Shown here: one piece after another, positions 22,048-33,417 of the stretch
How the letters are laid out: each line of letters begins with the position of its first letter
Position numbering within the stretch: position 1 is the first letter of the stretch
Assembly (NCBI GenBank): GCA_963678675.1
Contig: OY783192.1
Coordinates: 33,449,250-33,513,249 of the forward strand
Direction: 5' to 3'
DNA length: 64,000 nt
Origin: Xiphydria camelus
Lineage: Eukaryota; Arthropoda; Insecta; Hymenoptera; Xiphydriidae
Translations under genes and position numbers: made by a program
Notes under the pieces: generated by a model
The model's input: the letters and a program-made list of their open reading frames with translations, nothing else
The model's database searches: none
Told to the model about the DNA's origin: nothing

Positions 22048-22536
22048 CACGCTGAGAAGACTCACTCGGTTAATTTAGCCAAAATTCTGGAGAAGATGAT
22101 CAAACCGTTTGGTGAAATATGGATCCTCCATCTGTGTTTGGTTTGACTGACCATTTTCTGATTAGAATAACTAGATATGTAATTGGAATTACTAAACGTG
22201 TAGTTAGAATAACTAAATATTTCGTACAATTTGCTAGCATTTTCTCGTTGGAATATAATAACTAAACTCGTTCAACCAGATGGGTTTTGTCATTTTTATC
22301 AAAATCCTGGTGACGATAACCAAACTGTTTGCTTAAATATGGATCTTCCGTCTGTGTCGTTAAGCAAACCTCTCTTTTTGGTTAGAATAACTAAACATTT
22401 GGTTAAAATGACTGAACATTTGGGAAGAGTAACTAGATGTAATATTTTATTCAACTGACCAGTAGTTTGGATAGAATAACTAAGTGCGTTTAACGAGATG
22501 CGTGTTATCATTTTAACCAGCCTATTTTTCTTAGTG
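22048..22536 (+). mobile_element. MITE-A fused dimer
   Basis: The outer ends are CACGCTGAGAAGACTCACTC (after TA) and CCTATTTTTCTTAGTG (before TG). Two interior copies meet at about 22284-22300, where GTTTTGTCATTTT of the first runs into TATCAAAATCCTGG of the second with no terminal repeats between them. The unit may have moved as a 489-bp element. Confidence 0.75.
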
Positions 22537-22590
22537 TGCATTAGGCTAATCGAAACTGGAGTAATAAAACTCAATCCCATAAGTGCACCT

Positions 22591-22819
22591 AGGATGAGTT
22601 GCCTAAGAGAGAGGGCATCGGTGTGTGGCCTAAAGCGACTAATATAAGGCTGCATCCCATTTATTTCCTGCTGTTTGATAAAGATTTCTCTTCACTAGGA
22701 GTGTAACAATCCTCATCATAAAGAGAAACTCGGCCAAGCAGGAGAAATAGAATGAAGTAGCCCAACATTAGTCGCTTTAAGCCATACACCCCGATCATAC
22801 CTCATAGACAACTCATCCT
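22591..22819. mobile_element. Foldback element, about 229 bp
   Basis: The ends AGGATGAGTTGCCTA and GACAACTCATCCT are inverted, and symmetry continues inward: GGCCTAAAGCGACTAAT against ATTAGTCGCTTTAAGCC, and AAAGATTTCTCTT against AAGAGAAACT. The arms are about 75-80 percent identical by eye. Non-coding. Confidence 0.75.
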
Positions 22820-22919
22820 GTATAATATAATAGAAACGAATTATGGGGATCTGGTCAAATTCTGATTAGTATCCTCGACAACTACAATATTTATGCAATT
22901 CTCTGAGACACTAAGGCTA

Positions 22920-23338
22920 CACTAAGAGATTATTTTACTTATAGTTAATACAAATATGCGTGATTGTAGCGAAAGAAATATTTCGTTAACCAAGCAAATA
23001 TTCAACTATCAGTCTCTTTTATTCGAGTGAAATAACCCAACTCGAAATTTTAGACCTACACTTTCAGGTTTATAGCAGATCGATTTTCCATTGTATTAAA
23101 ACCATATGTTGAGCCTAACATGGTCCGTTAATGAATATTTCACAATCTTCGGATTTAGGACAGGAGCTCATAGACCGAGTAGACCAATGGTAAGCCGAAT
23201 GCAGCATTAAAAGCATCAAAGTAGGTTTAAAATTTCGACTCGGGAAGCCTTCCAACAATCAACATACATTTTCTTGCCCCAACGAAATACTTCTTTCATC
23301 TTAATCAAATATACGTTTATTAACTATAAATAAACTGT
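22920..23338 (+). mobile_element. MITE-C interrupted by a foldback
   Basis: The left end (CACTAAGAGATTATTTTAC) and the right end (TTATTAACTATAAATAAACTG) are MITE-C. The segment near 23020-23270 is foreign and partly self-complementary (CGAAATTTTAGACCTAC against GTAGGTTTAAAATTTCGA). Confidence 0.6.
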
Positions 23339-24345
23339 TCGCTACATTTGCAAGGAAGCGTTAAATGGTATATTTTTCATCTCATTTTTTCCCGCTAAAT
23401 TTCCTCGTATTTCCCAACTTCCCCGTAACGAGACAAACTTTGACGCGTCCCAAGAGTCGAGAAACTGACTGCACTCCCAAGGGAACCGAATCAATGATTC
23501 GTTGATTCCTTCAAAACGAAACGTGTAGCACAAATTCCACAAAATCGCACGTAAAATTCACGCGCCCCACCGACAACGCGCGCGCGTTTGGCGTAGCGGG
23601 GACCTTCCCGAGGCAATCTTTTCAGGAGGAAACGATCTTCCGGCTCACCGCCGACACCGTCCCGACGGACCGCACGCGGTCTTCGAGATTCCGGCACACT
23701 GCGCGCCGCCGTTCATGCTTCGGCTGACGCCAGAAGCCTCTTTCGACGCTCCTCTCTCGCACATTTCCCGCCCGACCGAATCTCCTTCCTCTCGCGACGA
23801 CCCGTCCTGCGGGACGACCTGGACCGTAGCTCTTTGTCGCCACTGCCGCGTCGTTTCGCGCACCGCTGCTCCCTTTGACTCTCGGACGCGGCGCGCGGAT
23901 ATCGCGAACTCTCGCACCTACACCCGAAGTTCGTTCGGATCCATCCGGTCCCTGTATTTATAGTCCAGCCTCGAGAAGAGTAAGGCGCGACCTCGAGACG
24001 AGATGTACGGGAATCTCCTCGTTGGAACGTCGTCTTGAAGTCATTCCGCGTCTCGAAACCCGACTAGAAATACGAGCCCGTGGCGAAGTTTAGGAAGAAG
24101 AAGCGCCGCGTGATAATGGCTTTCGTCCGGTACGCTGCAATTGGGGTTAACACGGACTATAACTTCAATCCCCTCGACGAGGACCACTTCGTTACCCGCG
24201 AGAGAACTGTATAGAAGAAGAAAGAAGAAGAAGAAGACGCCATATTTATATTGGCTCTGAGACTGGAGAGTAACTGGAATTAAAAATGGAGTTGAAAAGA
24301 AAAACAAGTAAAATTGTAAATGAAGAAAGAAGGTACAATGCCTAG
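23339..24345. other. GC-rich stretch, no gene recognised
   Basis: CpG-rich, with frames of up to 123 codons. A GAAGAA-rich run lies at 24210-24240. No gene supported. Confidence 0.35.
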
Positions 24346-24532
24346 GTGCAGGTTTGTGGTAACCATTCTCACATTCCATGTGGTGACATTGAGTTATTGC
24401 GGCATATGGCATTCAGTACTATAAACACACATGCACATATTTATTAAGAGTATATTGCCACACTTTATATACTTTTAGTACAATCATAGCATATGCATTG
24501 TAAGAATGACTACCGCAAACTTTTTTCCCACA
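24346..24532 (+). mobile_element. MITE-H, uninterrupted copy
   Basis: The left arm TTTGTGGTAACCATTCTCAC mirrors GTAAGAATGACTACCGCAAA at the right. This copy carries no insertion and so serves as the empty-site reference for the nested copy at 27337-27993. The outermost bases are damaged. Confidence 0.75.
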
Positions 24533-24539
24533 TATACTA

Positions 24540-24780
24540 CACATTGAGAAAAATAACTTAATCAATTCAACCAAAATTCTAGAGATCATAGCCAAACCGT
24601 TTGGTGAAGTATGGGTCCTCCATCTGTTTAGTTTAACTGATCATTTTCTGGTCAGAATAACTAAACATGTAGTTAGGATAACTAGATATTTGGTTCGACT
24701 TACTAATACTTTGGTTAGAATACCTAAACTCGTTTAACCAAATGCATTTTGTCATTTTAACCAAATTATTTTTCTCAGTA
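24540..24780 (+). mobile_element. MITE-A copy with TA duplication
   Basis: From CACATTGAGAAAAATAAC to AAATTATTTTTCTCAGTA with TA on both sides. The interior has ACCGTTTGGTGAAGTATGGG and three AATAACTA-type repeats. Confidence 0.85.
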
Positions 24781-24803
24781 TAAGTGCTTAATTTATGAAA
24801 GTA

Positions 24804-25177
24804 CATTGAGATAAAAAACTCTGGCTAAAAGAACCACGATTTATGTAGAAATCATAATCGATTTTTGCTCCAACTATGATTCTACTCGTATAATTCTTCT
24901 GAACGCTAAAGTTCTGGTTGTGGTAATAACAAGAGATTACAATTGCTGCAGCCAGATCAATTTGCAATATGATCGATAAATATCCCCTACCTTTCTTTAC
25001 ATAGTTAACATTACCAAGCAGTAATATTATCGATCTACTTTTCTAGTCAATTTAATCACGTTGCACGGCTATCATAAACTACAATCTTATCGTTACCATA
25101 ACCACGTAACAAAAGTTATTTCGACGGCATTCATGGTTTGCTTAATCGTAAATATTCCACCTACTCTTCTCTCAGTG
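24804..25177. mobile_element. CATTGAG/CTCAGTG-ended palindromic element
   Basis: From CATTGAGATAAAAAACTCTG (after TA) to CTACTCTTCTCTCAGTG (before TG). Inner segments partly mirror each other (CGATTTATGTAGAAATC, GTTATTTCGACGG; TATGATCGATAAATA and ATTATCGATCTAC). Unlike the lettered families in its interior. Confidence 0.65.
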
Positions 25178-26290
25178 TGTGTGCGGTATAAAGTACAAAG
25201 TACGAAATATGAGAGTTAACGAGATAATTGCTCGAAAAGTGGACACCTGCGGAAACTCCCCCGAAACGTCGCGTCCCTCCCCACCCCCTCAAATGCCCAC
25301 ACGTATTCGAGTCCGAGAAGGAGATTGCCACCTATATAGGCTCGCCGCGCGACCGCAGAGTCCGCAACTCCCGGAAATCCCCCCTTTTCCGCGAGACGCG
25401 CGGAAGGGATCGACAACGAGACGAGAGGCGAAGAGAGAAAGGGAACGCCGAGCAGTTTGTAATACGCGTATAGTTTACAACACCTCGCGGCATCGCGTGA
25501 CGCGCACTCGGGGCCCGCGTTTATATTCAAATTATACCCTTCGCTCCGTCCGAAGCCTGCGGGGTGGTAGGCCTCGAAAGCCATCGCTGCTCGCCCACAC
25601 CTGCCCCGCGCTCACCGCCGCCGCACGACAATCACCGCGCGCGCTCGCCCGTCTTCCCATTACCGCGGCGATTAGCCCCGCAGGAAAATAGGACGCGCGC
25701 GCGACGCGTCGTGGCTGCGGCGGGAGGAAAAGTGGCTCGCCCTCCACCTAATTGGAGCGTCGGACCCTCGTCGATGACGGGCGTTTTGCTCGAAAACAAA
25801 CAGCGAAAAGAATCCCGGGGAAAGCAGCCCCTCCTCCGCAACCCGAGCGCGCGCGGCTGCTCTCGTTTACGACGCGAGGGACGACGAGGTGCGTTTTCCG
25901 TGCGCGCGGTCTTCTTTGATGTCGCGTCGCAAACGCCCCGCTGTACGCGCGCGATCAGCGATTTTTTTCCAGAACCGAAGGGGATCTATCTGATCGGGTT
26001 TGAGGTACGAGATGGCGTTACCCCGCTGGTTTGATTTTTGTTTCTTTTGGGAGAGATGCGAATTTATCGATGCGCTACTTATAACGCGGGATGTCTCGGG
26101 GAAACTTTAATTTTGACGGGTATATCGTGGAAGAGTTACGCGAGGATGGGAGTGGAATAGGGAGCGATCGATAGACGGGTCGAGTGTGGCTGACCCGTTG
26201 CCGTGAATTTCTACTCGCTTGATCCAAATCGTATCCACTTCTCTCGCTGAAGACGTATCTTCTGTATATTGAAATTCTCATATATATTCG
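25178..26290. other. GC-rich stretch, no gene recognised
   Basis: It contains frames of up to 170 codons (25179-25691, plus) and 156 codons (25564-26034, plus). They overlap in different frames, are Arg/Pro/Ser-rich and carry no motif, so I do not call them. Confidence 0.35.
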
Positions 26291-26364
26291 AGGAGCTCCG
26301 AATCAAAACGCAGTTTTTGAAAGTTGAAAATTCGTCAAAAACTGCGTTTTGATTCGGAGCTCCT
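26291..26364. repeat. Perfect hairpin, 30-bp arms
   Basis: The arms 26291-26320 and 26335-26364 are exact reverse complements (AGGAGCTCCGAATCAAAACG at the left edge), separated by a 14-base loop. No member of the MITE families is recognisable in it. Confidence 0.95.
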
Positions 26365-26499
26365 GATTTATGAAATTTGCACGGATAGCGTATACGATTG
26401 AAACAATTTTAGCTGGAAAATTTGAAATCGATTGTTTATCTCGTTAAGATGTTATGCGTTGATAAGTTTTACTAGACGGGCTCACGGAAAGACCTGTAC

Positions 26500-26820
26500 C
26501 CCAGTAAATTTTACTGTATTTACAATAAAGGAGGTACGCATGAGGGTTTTAGAGTGTTTTGCAGTGAGGTGCGGTAATTTTTTTTTTTTGTTGAAAACAT
26601 TAAATCGTGATAGTTCATGTGCATCTCTTTTATTGTAAATAAATACAGTAAAATTTACTCGTATCAATCTTTGCGTAGCTTTTTCGGAGAGACGAACATT
26701 GGACAGCGAAATAAATCGAAATAACTGAGAGAGATTCTTGAGATTCTTAAAAATGTGTAAGATTATATGTTTTTGATTCAAGAAACGTTCTTTTGACACT
26801 AATAATTCTTTCCCTCAGTA
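26500..26820. repeat. AT-rich repeat related to 2505-2680
   Basis: GAAAACATTAAATCGTGATAG, CATCTCTTTTATTGTAAATA and an AGTAAAATTTACT palindrome match the block at 2505-2680. Non-coding. Confidence 0.5.
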
Positions 26821-27336
26821 CAGGTGATACGTACACCCTTAAACGCACCCCTCTTCAACACGCAGACGTCTGCGGGTTAAAATAAACCGGCAAGGGCTGT
26901 CGCGACGTCGTCGTATCGCTTAATTAACGCCGATTACCTAATTAGCGCGAAAAAGTGAGACGACGACGACGCGCGGAATCGTGATATCGCTTAGCCGCGG
27001 GGGAGGCGTTTAATGATAACGAAACAAAAGAGGACGGCCCTCCAAGAGGGTTTGAGATCTTGCGCCGTGAAACGAGTTTAATTTGGAACCCGAAAATTCC
27101 GCACGGCTATATTCTCCCCGTTGTTTCGCGTTGTCACCTTTCCTCCCTCTCCTCCCTCTCCTCCTTCCACCCCTTCTTCCGCCGTACCAACCGTAATAAC
27201 GAGAATTAAACGGTAATTTATTCCCGACGTCAAATTGACGACGAAACGTTCCGGACATCCCATGCCGAGAATCTGTCCCATTCGTGAAAATTCAGAGACG
27301 CGTCTTTGGATTTACAAGTATATTGGTGTATTTATG
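26821..27336. other. Unassigned stretch
   Basis: GC-rich with a CTCCCTCTCC run at 27140-27170. No supported gene or element. Confidence 0.35.
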
Positions 27337-27374
27337 CACGGAGAAAAGTTTGTGGTAACCATTCTCAGAATCTA

Positions 27375-27596
27375 CTGAAAAAGATTTTGCTTCATTCAAT
27401 TATCGGTGGAGTTGAATACGGCGAACCTCACGATGCAATTGTTTCAATGCCATAAGAGTGTAAGGAAAAATAAATAAAATTGAAACAACCAAATTGAAGT
27501 TGAAACAAGTAAATATCTACTTGAAATAATTACACTGTGAGGTTCGCCGTATTAAATTTCACCGATGGTTGAATGAAAGACATTTTTTTTTCAGTG
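27375..27596 (+). mobile_element. MITE-G nested in MITE-H
   Basis: It begins CTGAAAAAGATTTTGC and ends CATTTTTTTTTCAGTG. The arms mirror: GGCGAACCTCAC against GTGAGGTTCGCC, and TTGAAACAAC against GTTGAAACAA-type words inside. A sister copy lies at 57475-57698. Confidence 0.8.
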
Positions 27597-27717
27597 TCCA
27601 TGTGGTAAGATTGAATTATTACAGTATATGACGTTCAGTATTATAAATATACCGATTTTTACTAAAATTATTGCCACGTTTGCTATACTTTTAGTAAATA
27701 TCGACATATTTATAGTA

Positions 27718-27895
27718 TACTGAGAAAAAAATATGTACGGTAGATTCTTTACTGAATTAACGATAACGGACGGGAGAACGCAAATCAAATTACTTAAACT
27801 AATAATTTGCTAGACTTGACTACAGCTTATTTTCATCAAACAATGTTTAATCATTACAATCAAATTATTTAATTCAAATAACTATAGATCGGCAT
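27718..27895 (+). mobile_element. CTGAGAAAA-type insertion in MITE-H
   Basis: The left end TACTGAGAAAAAAATATG follows TA. The right end is not clear; I place it near 27895, where the mirrored MITE-H arm resumes. Interior repeats of AATTACTTAAACTAATAATT type. Confidence 0.45.
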
Positions 27896-27993
27896 TCCTC
27901 CAGTTTAATCAAATCTTGTGAACGTCATATGCTGCAATAATTCAATCTTATCACATGGATTGTGAGAGTGGCTGCTACAAACTTTTCTCCGTG

Positions 27994-28327
27994 TACTCAT
28001 TTAATCGACCAGAGGTATTACACACCCTTAACTCGTCAATGTTCACCGTCGGAAACTCAATCTCTCTTCGCCACCGCTTCTAGGAACGACGGAAGGCAGG
28101 GTGATGCTGTTTATACTACGAGAAAGGCTGGGAGGAAGTGAAGAGAAAAATTGGAAGAGTCCGGCGTATGGCATGTCTCCCCTGAGACAATTAAGCGAGA
28201 GACTCCCATGTGCTTACGTAGGCGCGAGCGTCGCCGGGGGCTAATGTACCGCCTGCTGCTTGCACTACTCCGATTACGTTATATCAGTGAATTAGTGCCG
28301 ACGCATATTGCGTTCTCTCTTGAAAAA
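27994..28327. other. Unassigned stretch
   Basis: Mixed composition with one 70-codon chance frame. Nothing recognised. Confidence 0.35.
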
Positions 28328-28690
28328 ATTCGATTCGATTCCATATTTCCGGAAGAGCGATAAAATAATGATCGGCGAATTAAAAATAGCGCAACGTCAA
28401 AATTTGTTTGGATAAATAACGAATAAATAGTCGAAAAATGGTAATTAATATTAATCTCAACAAATTTGATTCAATTCGATGATCGTGGAAATGCGGTAAA
28501 TGATCGTCGAATAAAAAATAGCGCCACGTCTAAACTTATTCGGATAAATAATGAATTAATCGAAAAAATTGCAATTAATATTGGTCTAAAGAAATTTGAT
28601 TCGACTCGATATTCCCAAAAACGCGGTAAAAATAATGATCGACGAACAAAAAATAGTGCTACGCCTAAATAATTCTAATAAACAATGAAT
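28328..28690. repeat. Tandem repeat, about 2.7 units of 130-135 bp
   Basis: Units start near 28334, 28469 and 28599 with ATTCGATTCC / ATTCAATTCG / ATTCGACTCG, followed by a GATCG(G/T/A)CGAA block and AAAAATAG(C/T)G(C/T). They are 75-85 percent alike by eye. No protein frame is preserved across units. Confidence 0.75.
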
Positions 28691-29625
28691 AAATAGTCGA
28701 ACGAATGAAGCACGCGAATGGATGGAAGAAAAAATTGCACCCACCCGACCCGAAGCGGGATGAGACTTTTTGCGACTCCCCTTATCGCTCGTCAGCATCA
28801 TCGATTCGCTCTAGCCGAGGAGGAGTCCACCCCCGCCGGTTCTTCTGATACCGAGCGGGAGAAGAAACATTGTTTGCCTTATCTCTAACGTTTCCTGCGA
28901 GCGCGTCCCGCCCACCAGCCGTCGCGTACATTATATACGTACGCGTACGCATCCCCCTCGGCCCGCGTCATCAAATATCGATGCCGCGCGAGCGTACGGA
29001 GGGGGATGGCAGGAAGCCATGTTGTCACACGTTGATTACGATGCGCGAGCGGTAGTGGCTGGACTACTGGAACGTATTTGAAAGAAGAAAGAAAAAAAAA
29101 TTAAAAAAAAAAAGTATCACCCACCGGAAAAATAGGGCGAGTCGACAATTCGAAGAAAATTGTCTCGCGGGGTGGGAGAGATATTTTTTTCGCGATACTT
29201 GCGTCGAAATGATCATTTATTCATCGCTATCGATTAACGTATGATGGTAAATGGAGAAAAATTCGACCAATAGCCTACCTCCTCACCCCCTCGTTCTCGT
29301 CTCGATACGATACGATAAATACCAATTAGAAACACGGCAAAATCCGCTCGCATTGCAACTATATACTCGACTGCAGTCGATAAACGAACGCAGACGCGTA
29401 TCATTCGTTAATTAGCGCTATTTCACGTAACGGTAACCAAATATTTTCCCGCCAGACTCAATATATCGGGAGTCGACTGGGCGGATATACATTATGCAGG
29501 ACCTGCCTCTCGACGGCAATCGGAACTGCACGTCATGAAATACCGATGAGTGGAAATTCTGGAAACCGTTGCCTCTTTTGACTCGAAAAAAAATTGCCAT
29601 CAAGCCCTAGAAATTGAATTGATAA
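28691..29625. other. Unassigned stretch
   Basis: Part GC-rich (28740-29080), part AT-rich; short A-rich runs at 29080-29115. No feature supported. Confidence 0.35.
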
Positions 29626-29631
29626 AACTGC

Positions 29632-29826
29632 AATATATTTTTACGGTTGTCACAACTATTTTAGGCTCAACTGCTCCAGTTTTGTAATCGGCACCAGATT
29701 TATATAGTTATCGCAACAATTCTTTTGTTCCGGTAACGAAAAATAATTACGACAACTATAAAACTGGAGCTGATTACCAAACTTGAGTAGTTGAGTCCAA
29801 AATAATTGTCACAACCATATTTATTT
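29632..29826. mobile_element. Foldback element, about 195 bp
   Basis: The left half (GGTTGTCACAACTATTTTAG, GGCTCAACTGCTCCAGTTTT) is inverted in the right half (AAAACTGGAGCTGATTACC, GTTGAGTCCAAAATAATTGT, CACAACC). The centre is near 29730. Almost no loop; no coding. Confidence 0.75.
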
Positions 29827-29961
29827 CTATTTCGATTGGCGGCGGTAATGAGAGGTCAATTCCAGTGGACCATATTACTTGCACTTACTGTAGAATAAAG
29901 TTTTTCTTGAGAAGCAGACAGGAGATCGGAGTGCAAGCAATGACATTGCCAGATGCGATAT

Positions 29962-30331
29962 AAAATATGGTACTCAGTTGTTCTGTGGGGAATCGGCCAC
30001 TTATTTTTATACGTTAAAGTGTCAACCGATTCTGCGTATTAATCCAACATTTTTTTGTGTGAAAATTAACGCAAGGAATATTAAAATTAACACAGAGAAT
30101 GTTAAATTAACACGGAGAAAAATGATTAGCAATGTTAATCAAACGTTTAGTCGATGTGCGAGCAACGAAATATTTGTATCGTAACAACAAATGTTTGGTC
30201 GTCGTTGCACACAATTAACATTTATTTATCATAACCAAATATTTATTGTCGCGATAAAAATATTTTGTCGGTCACATATCATCTAAACGTTTGGTTAATT
30301 ACCATTACTAATTAAAATTACTTTTTCTCAG
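29962..30331. mobile_element. MITE-E-like half with MITE-F inserted
   Basis: Positions 29962-30110 contain AACCGATTCTGCGTATTAAT, GAATATTAAAATTAACACAG and similar MITE-E words. At 30111 a MITE-F begins (CACGGAGAAAAATGATTAGC) and runs to CTTTTTCTCAG at 30331, inverted relative to the copy at 10428. Confidence 0.65.
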
Positions 30332-31014
30332 CCATTTCAAAGATTAACGCGCGCAAAATCGTCCTTCACCGCGATTTCCGTATCGTTGCGAGAAATGAGA
30401 AATTCGGTCACCCCTAACGAGCGTCAGACAACCCATCTCACCGCGGTGCATTCAGCGGTTCGTACCCTCGCACACTCACCCTCCGCGATACGAACAGAGC
30501 TGGAGAGCAATCTTTATCCAGCCCGGCACGGATGCAGCTTCCGCATCCGTAAAGTTTGCCGTTAGCCGCTGCTCCGCAATCAGGCATCGCCGCGACCGAC
30601 GCGGGCTGTAGGTGTGTATGTATCCGTCGCACCTCGATATCGGGGAGCTGGGAATTAAAATCGACAGCAGTGGCTGCGCGCGCTCGTTCAACTATCGGCA
30701 AAGTTACGGGGACGGCGAGCGGTATTATCCGTGTGCGTATAGATACGGCTCTGTATATCGTGACTGTATAACCGCCGCAACCCTTACCAGCCATTCGACT
30801 GCCAGAATCGACGCGAGGGAAAGATGGGAAAAGAGAGGAAAAGAAGAGACGGACGGATTGGGGTTTCTCTTCGAAGGGAGGCGGATGCGTTTAATTGAAC
30901 CAATCGGCGATTCATTATCCCTATTAAGCTACGAGCTGCGCTTCCCTCTGGACCACCCCAGTCGTCGCGTCGCTTCTGGACTCCACCGATGAAATTTCCA
31001 CTTATTTCTGCTGC
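30332..31014. other. GC-rich stretch, no gene recognised
   Basis: Chance frames of up to 126 codons in competing phases. No domain found. Confidence 0.35.
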
Positions 31015-31016
31015 TA

Positions 31017-31889
31017 CACGGAGAAAAAAAACGTGAAAAATTCCCCTTTTTTATGGGTAACGCTGCACCATTGTGATAATCAATCAGAAATTACCGTGAG
31101 ATAGGTAAGAAATTATCAAAGGGCTGGAAAATAATTCTTCTGAAAAAAGGGAATTATCGGTGAATTTTCAAATTCCCAGCAAAATAAAATAAAAACTACG
31201 CAGCAGTATAATAGTAGCTCTACTGTTTATGGTGAACATACATTCTTCTGCACTGGATTTTTTCCCTTTTTACTGGAGAAAATCTTCACCGTCAAGTGCT
31301 AATGTTACATTGGGTCTTATAGACCAATCGGGATCAAGTATACCGTTGCCCGTAACCCCATCACAACGGAATCTTAAACAAGATGTGTCGCTAAGGGATT
31401 AAACAAGATACTAAAAAGAAGACGTTGCTAAGAGATGTAAACACGGGGAGAGGAGTATGGGACATTATTTTTCGTGTGAGAAAATTCATTTCGTCGACGA
31501 GATCTATCTTGGAAGGGATTTTCGAATCGTTAACGAAAGTGATAGACGAAACTACATCTGTTAACGAATTACTTTCCGTCCACGAAAAACATTTCTCACG
31601 CGTCGAGAATATAGCCTCCCTGACCAATTTGAATCCTTATTGATATTCTTTTTATTGAGAAATAAATAAATTTATGATTTGTCGTTTTTAGCAAGAAAAA
31701 TTTACATTTACATGGGTTAAATTTTACTAGTTTATCCATCAAAAATTACTTTTCGATTTTGATGAAAAAATCTCATTCCAAAAGGGGAAAAATTCTACCG
31801 TTTGTCAATTCGGTGCACAGTTAGTCAGAAAAATGACACTTTTTCCTCATCTTCTCTAGGTTAGAAGTTCTCTTTTTTTTCTCTCCGTG
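31017..31889. mobile_element. 873-bp element with CACGGAG/CTCCGTG ends
   Basis: The left end CACGGAGAAAAAAAACGTG and the right end TTTTTTTTCTCTCCGTG are flanked by TA on both sides (31015-31016 and 31890-31891). The interior holds 31467-31600, a segment found inverted at 53784-53905. No full-length reading frame. Confidence 0.75.
31467..31600 (+). repeat. Dispersed repeat R2, copy 1
   Basis: About 130 bp, roughly 90 percent identical by eye to the reverse complement of 53784-53905 (shared word GATCTATCTTGGAA). The matching reading frames (FIS-TRSILE-IFESLT-VIDET) break at a 2-base indel, so protein selection is not shown. Confidence 0.75.
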
Positions 31890-31891
31890 TA

Positions 31892-32317
31892 CCTCTTCGA
31901 TACGCGGCGTGGGAGTTGCACGAGTTTTCGCAAATGATCAAATCCCTGTAGAATTACCGATCAGAGATCGAGAGACATCCAGATATTGTCAATTTTTTAG
32001 GAGGGAAATATACATTGCCAATTCGATCTTCACATGAAAAAGATATTCATATTTTCTAATTCAATTTGTAATCTGTACACATATTTAATATCACGGGAAA
32101 AAAAAGATATCCGAAAACACGCAATGACGTATGCCGCATTTTTAAAAATCGTTTCCCAGCTTAAATGAGGTCGAAAATTAAAAATTAAAAAATACGGGGT
32201 AGATATTATAATTTTCTCCGAATCTTGAAAATCTGGAATAGAAAAAAATTAATGAGAGAATCGAATTCTTAACGTTTCTTTGCGATTCAAACTTTGTCAA
32301 ACTCCCCGACTGCCCGC
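31892..32317. other. AT-rich unassigned stretch
   Basis: No reading frame, no bounded repeat. It may be decayed transposon sequence. Confidence 0.35.
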
Positions 32318-32589
32318 ACTGATTGTGAGATAAATAACCTGGTCAATTTATCAAAAATCCTGGAGACCATAATCAAACCGTTTGGTGAAACATGGATCCT
32401 CCATCTGTTTGATTAAATTGACCACTTTTCGGATAGGATAATTAAACGTTTTTGGTTGGAATAACAAAACATTTAGTTAGAATAACTAAATATTAGGTTC
32501 AACTTACTGGTATTATATATTGGTTCAAATAACAAAGCCCGTTTAATCAGATGCGCTTTATCATGCCAACCAAGTTATTCCTCTCAGTG
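32318..32589 (+). mobile_element. MITE-A copy
   Basis: Degenerate left end (GTGAGATAAATAACCTGG) and clear right end (CAAGTTATTCCTCTCAGTG). The interior has ACCGTTTGGTGAAACATGG and AATAAC repeats, plus a small TATATATTGG variation. Confidence 0.75.
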
Positions 32590-33417
32590 CAGCATCTCTC
32601 TTCCGGAACAACGATCCCAGTCGTCACTAACGACATTGTACGTCACCGCAAACACGCAGCTCGTATACACACACAATCGCTCGCTCTTATCCATTATCCT
32701 CCAATAAAGCTCGCTCCGCTCTCGTGGCTTAACAACCCCCCACCTACCCGGCAATAAAATGTTTATTATCGCTAATACCACCGCGGTTATTCAGATCAGA
32801 GGACGAGGACATTTTGTCTCGCTTACATCCCGGGAAGTTCCGTTAACGGAGGAAAGAGCTCTGCTACGGGAGTGGAAGGGTCCTTCGAGGGCCAGTCCAT
32901 CGCTAAATATCCCCGAGGGTAGTTTTGCGGCTGGCGGAATGTGTGTCGGCGGCGTGGTTGCGCGCGGGGAGGCTGCACGACCGGCTCGGGTTAATCGCGC
33001 AATTTTCGCCGGCTCCTGTTGCCGCGGGGGTCGGCCGGAAGGCGGTGGCGGGTTGGTTCGGGGTTTAAAGAAGGCAATGGCGCAGAATGGCGGGGGGCAA
33101 TTACTCGTAACTGCTATCCCAACTCCCCCCCCCCCCCGCACGCGGTCGTCTCACGCTGCGAGCACCGTTAAACTCCCCGGCGAAACCTACCCCGTCGCGC
33201 CGCTGCAGACCACGCGGCCAATCCTTTACGGGATATTCTTTTGTTTCGCGCTGCGTTGAGTGGGCGGGGAGAGAGGAAACGGAGAACGCGCGGCGTTAAA
33301 CTTTGACCGAAGCTACGGTAGCACGTCCGCTTCCGGGGAGACTGTCTACCACCCCTCGATTTTGTCGGGCAATGAAAAATGGAACGGGTGCGCACTTCGA
33401 ACGTCGATACCGGTGTG
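32590..33417. other. GC-rich stretch, no gene recognised
   Basis: The longest frame is 166 codons (32759-33259, plus), Gly/Arg/Pro-rich and crossed by a C11 run at 33127-33137. I do not call it. Confidence 0.35.

Larger units (their letters stand above)
27337..27993 (+). mobile_element. MITE-H with two nested insertions
   Basis: The outer ends are CACGGAGAAAAGTTTGTGG and ACAAACTTTTCTCCGTG, with TG before and TA after. Relative to the intact copy at 24346 it carries a MITE-G (27375-27596) in the left arm and a second insertion beginning TACTGAGAAAAAAATATG at 27718. Confidence 0.8.
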
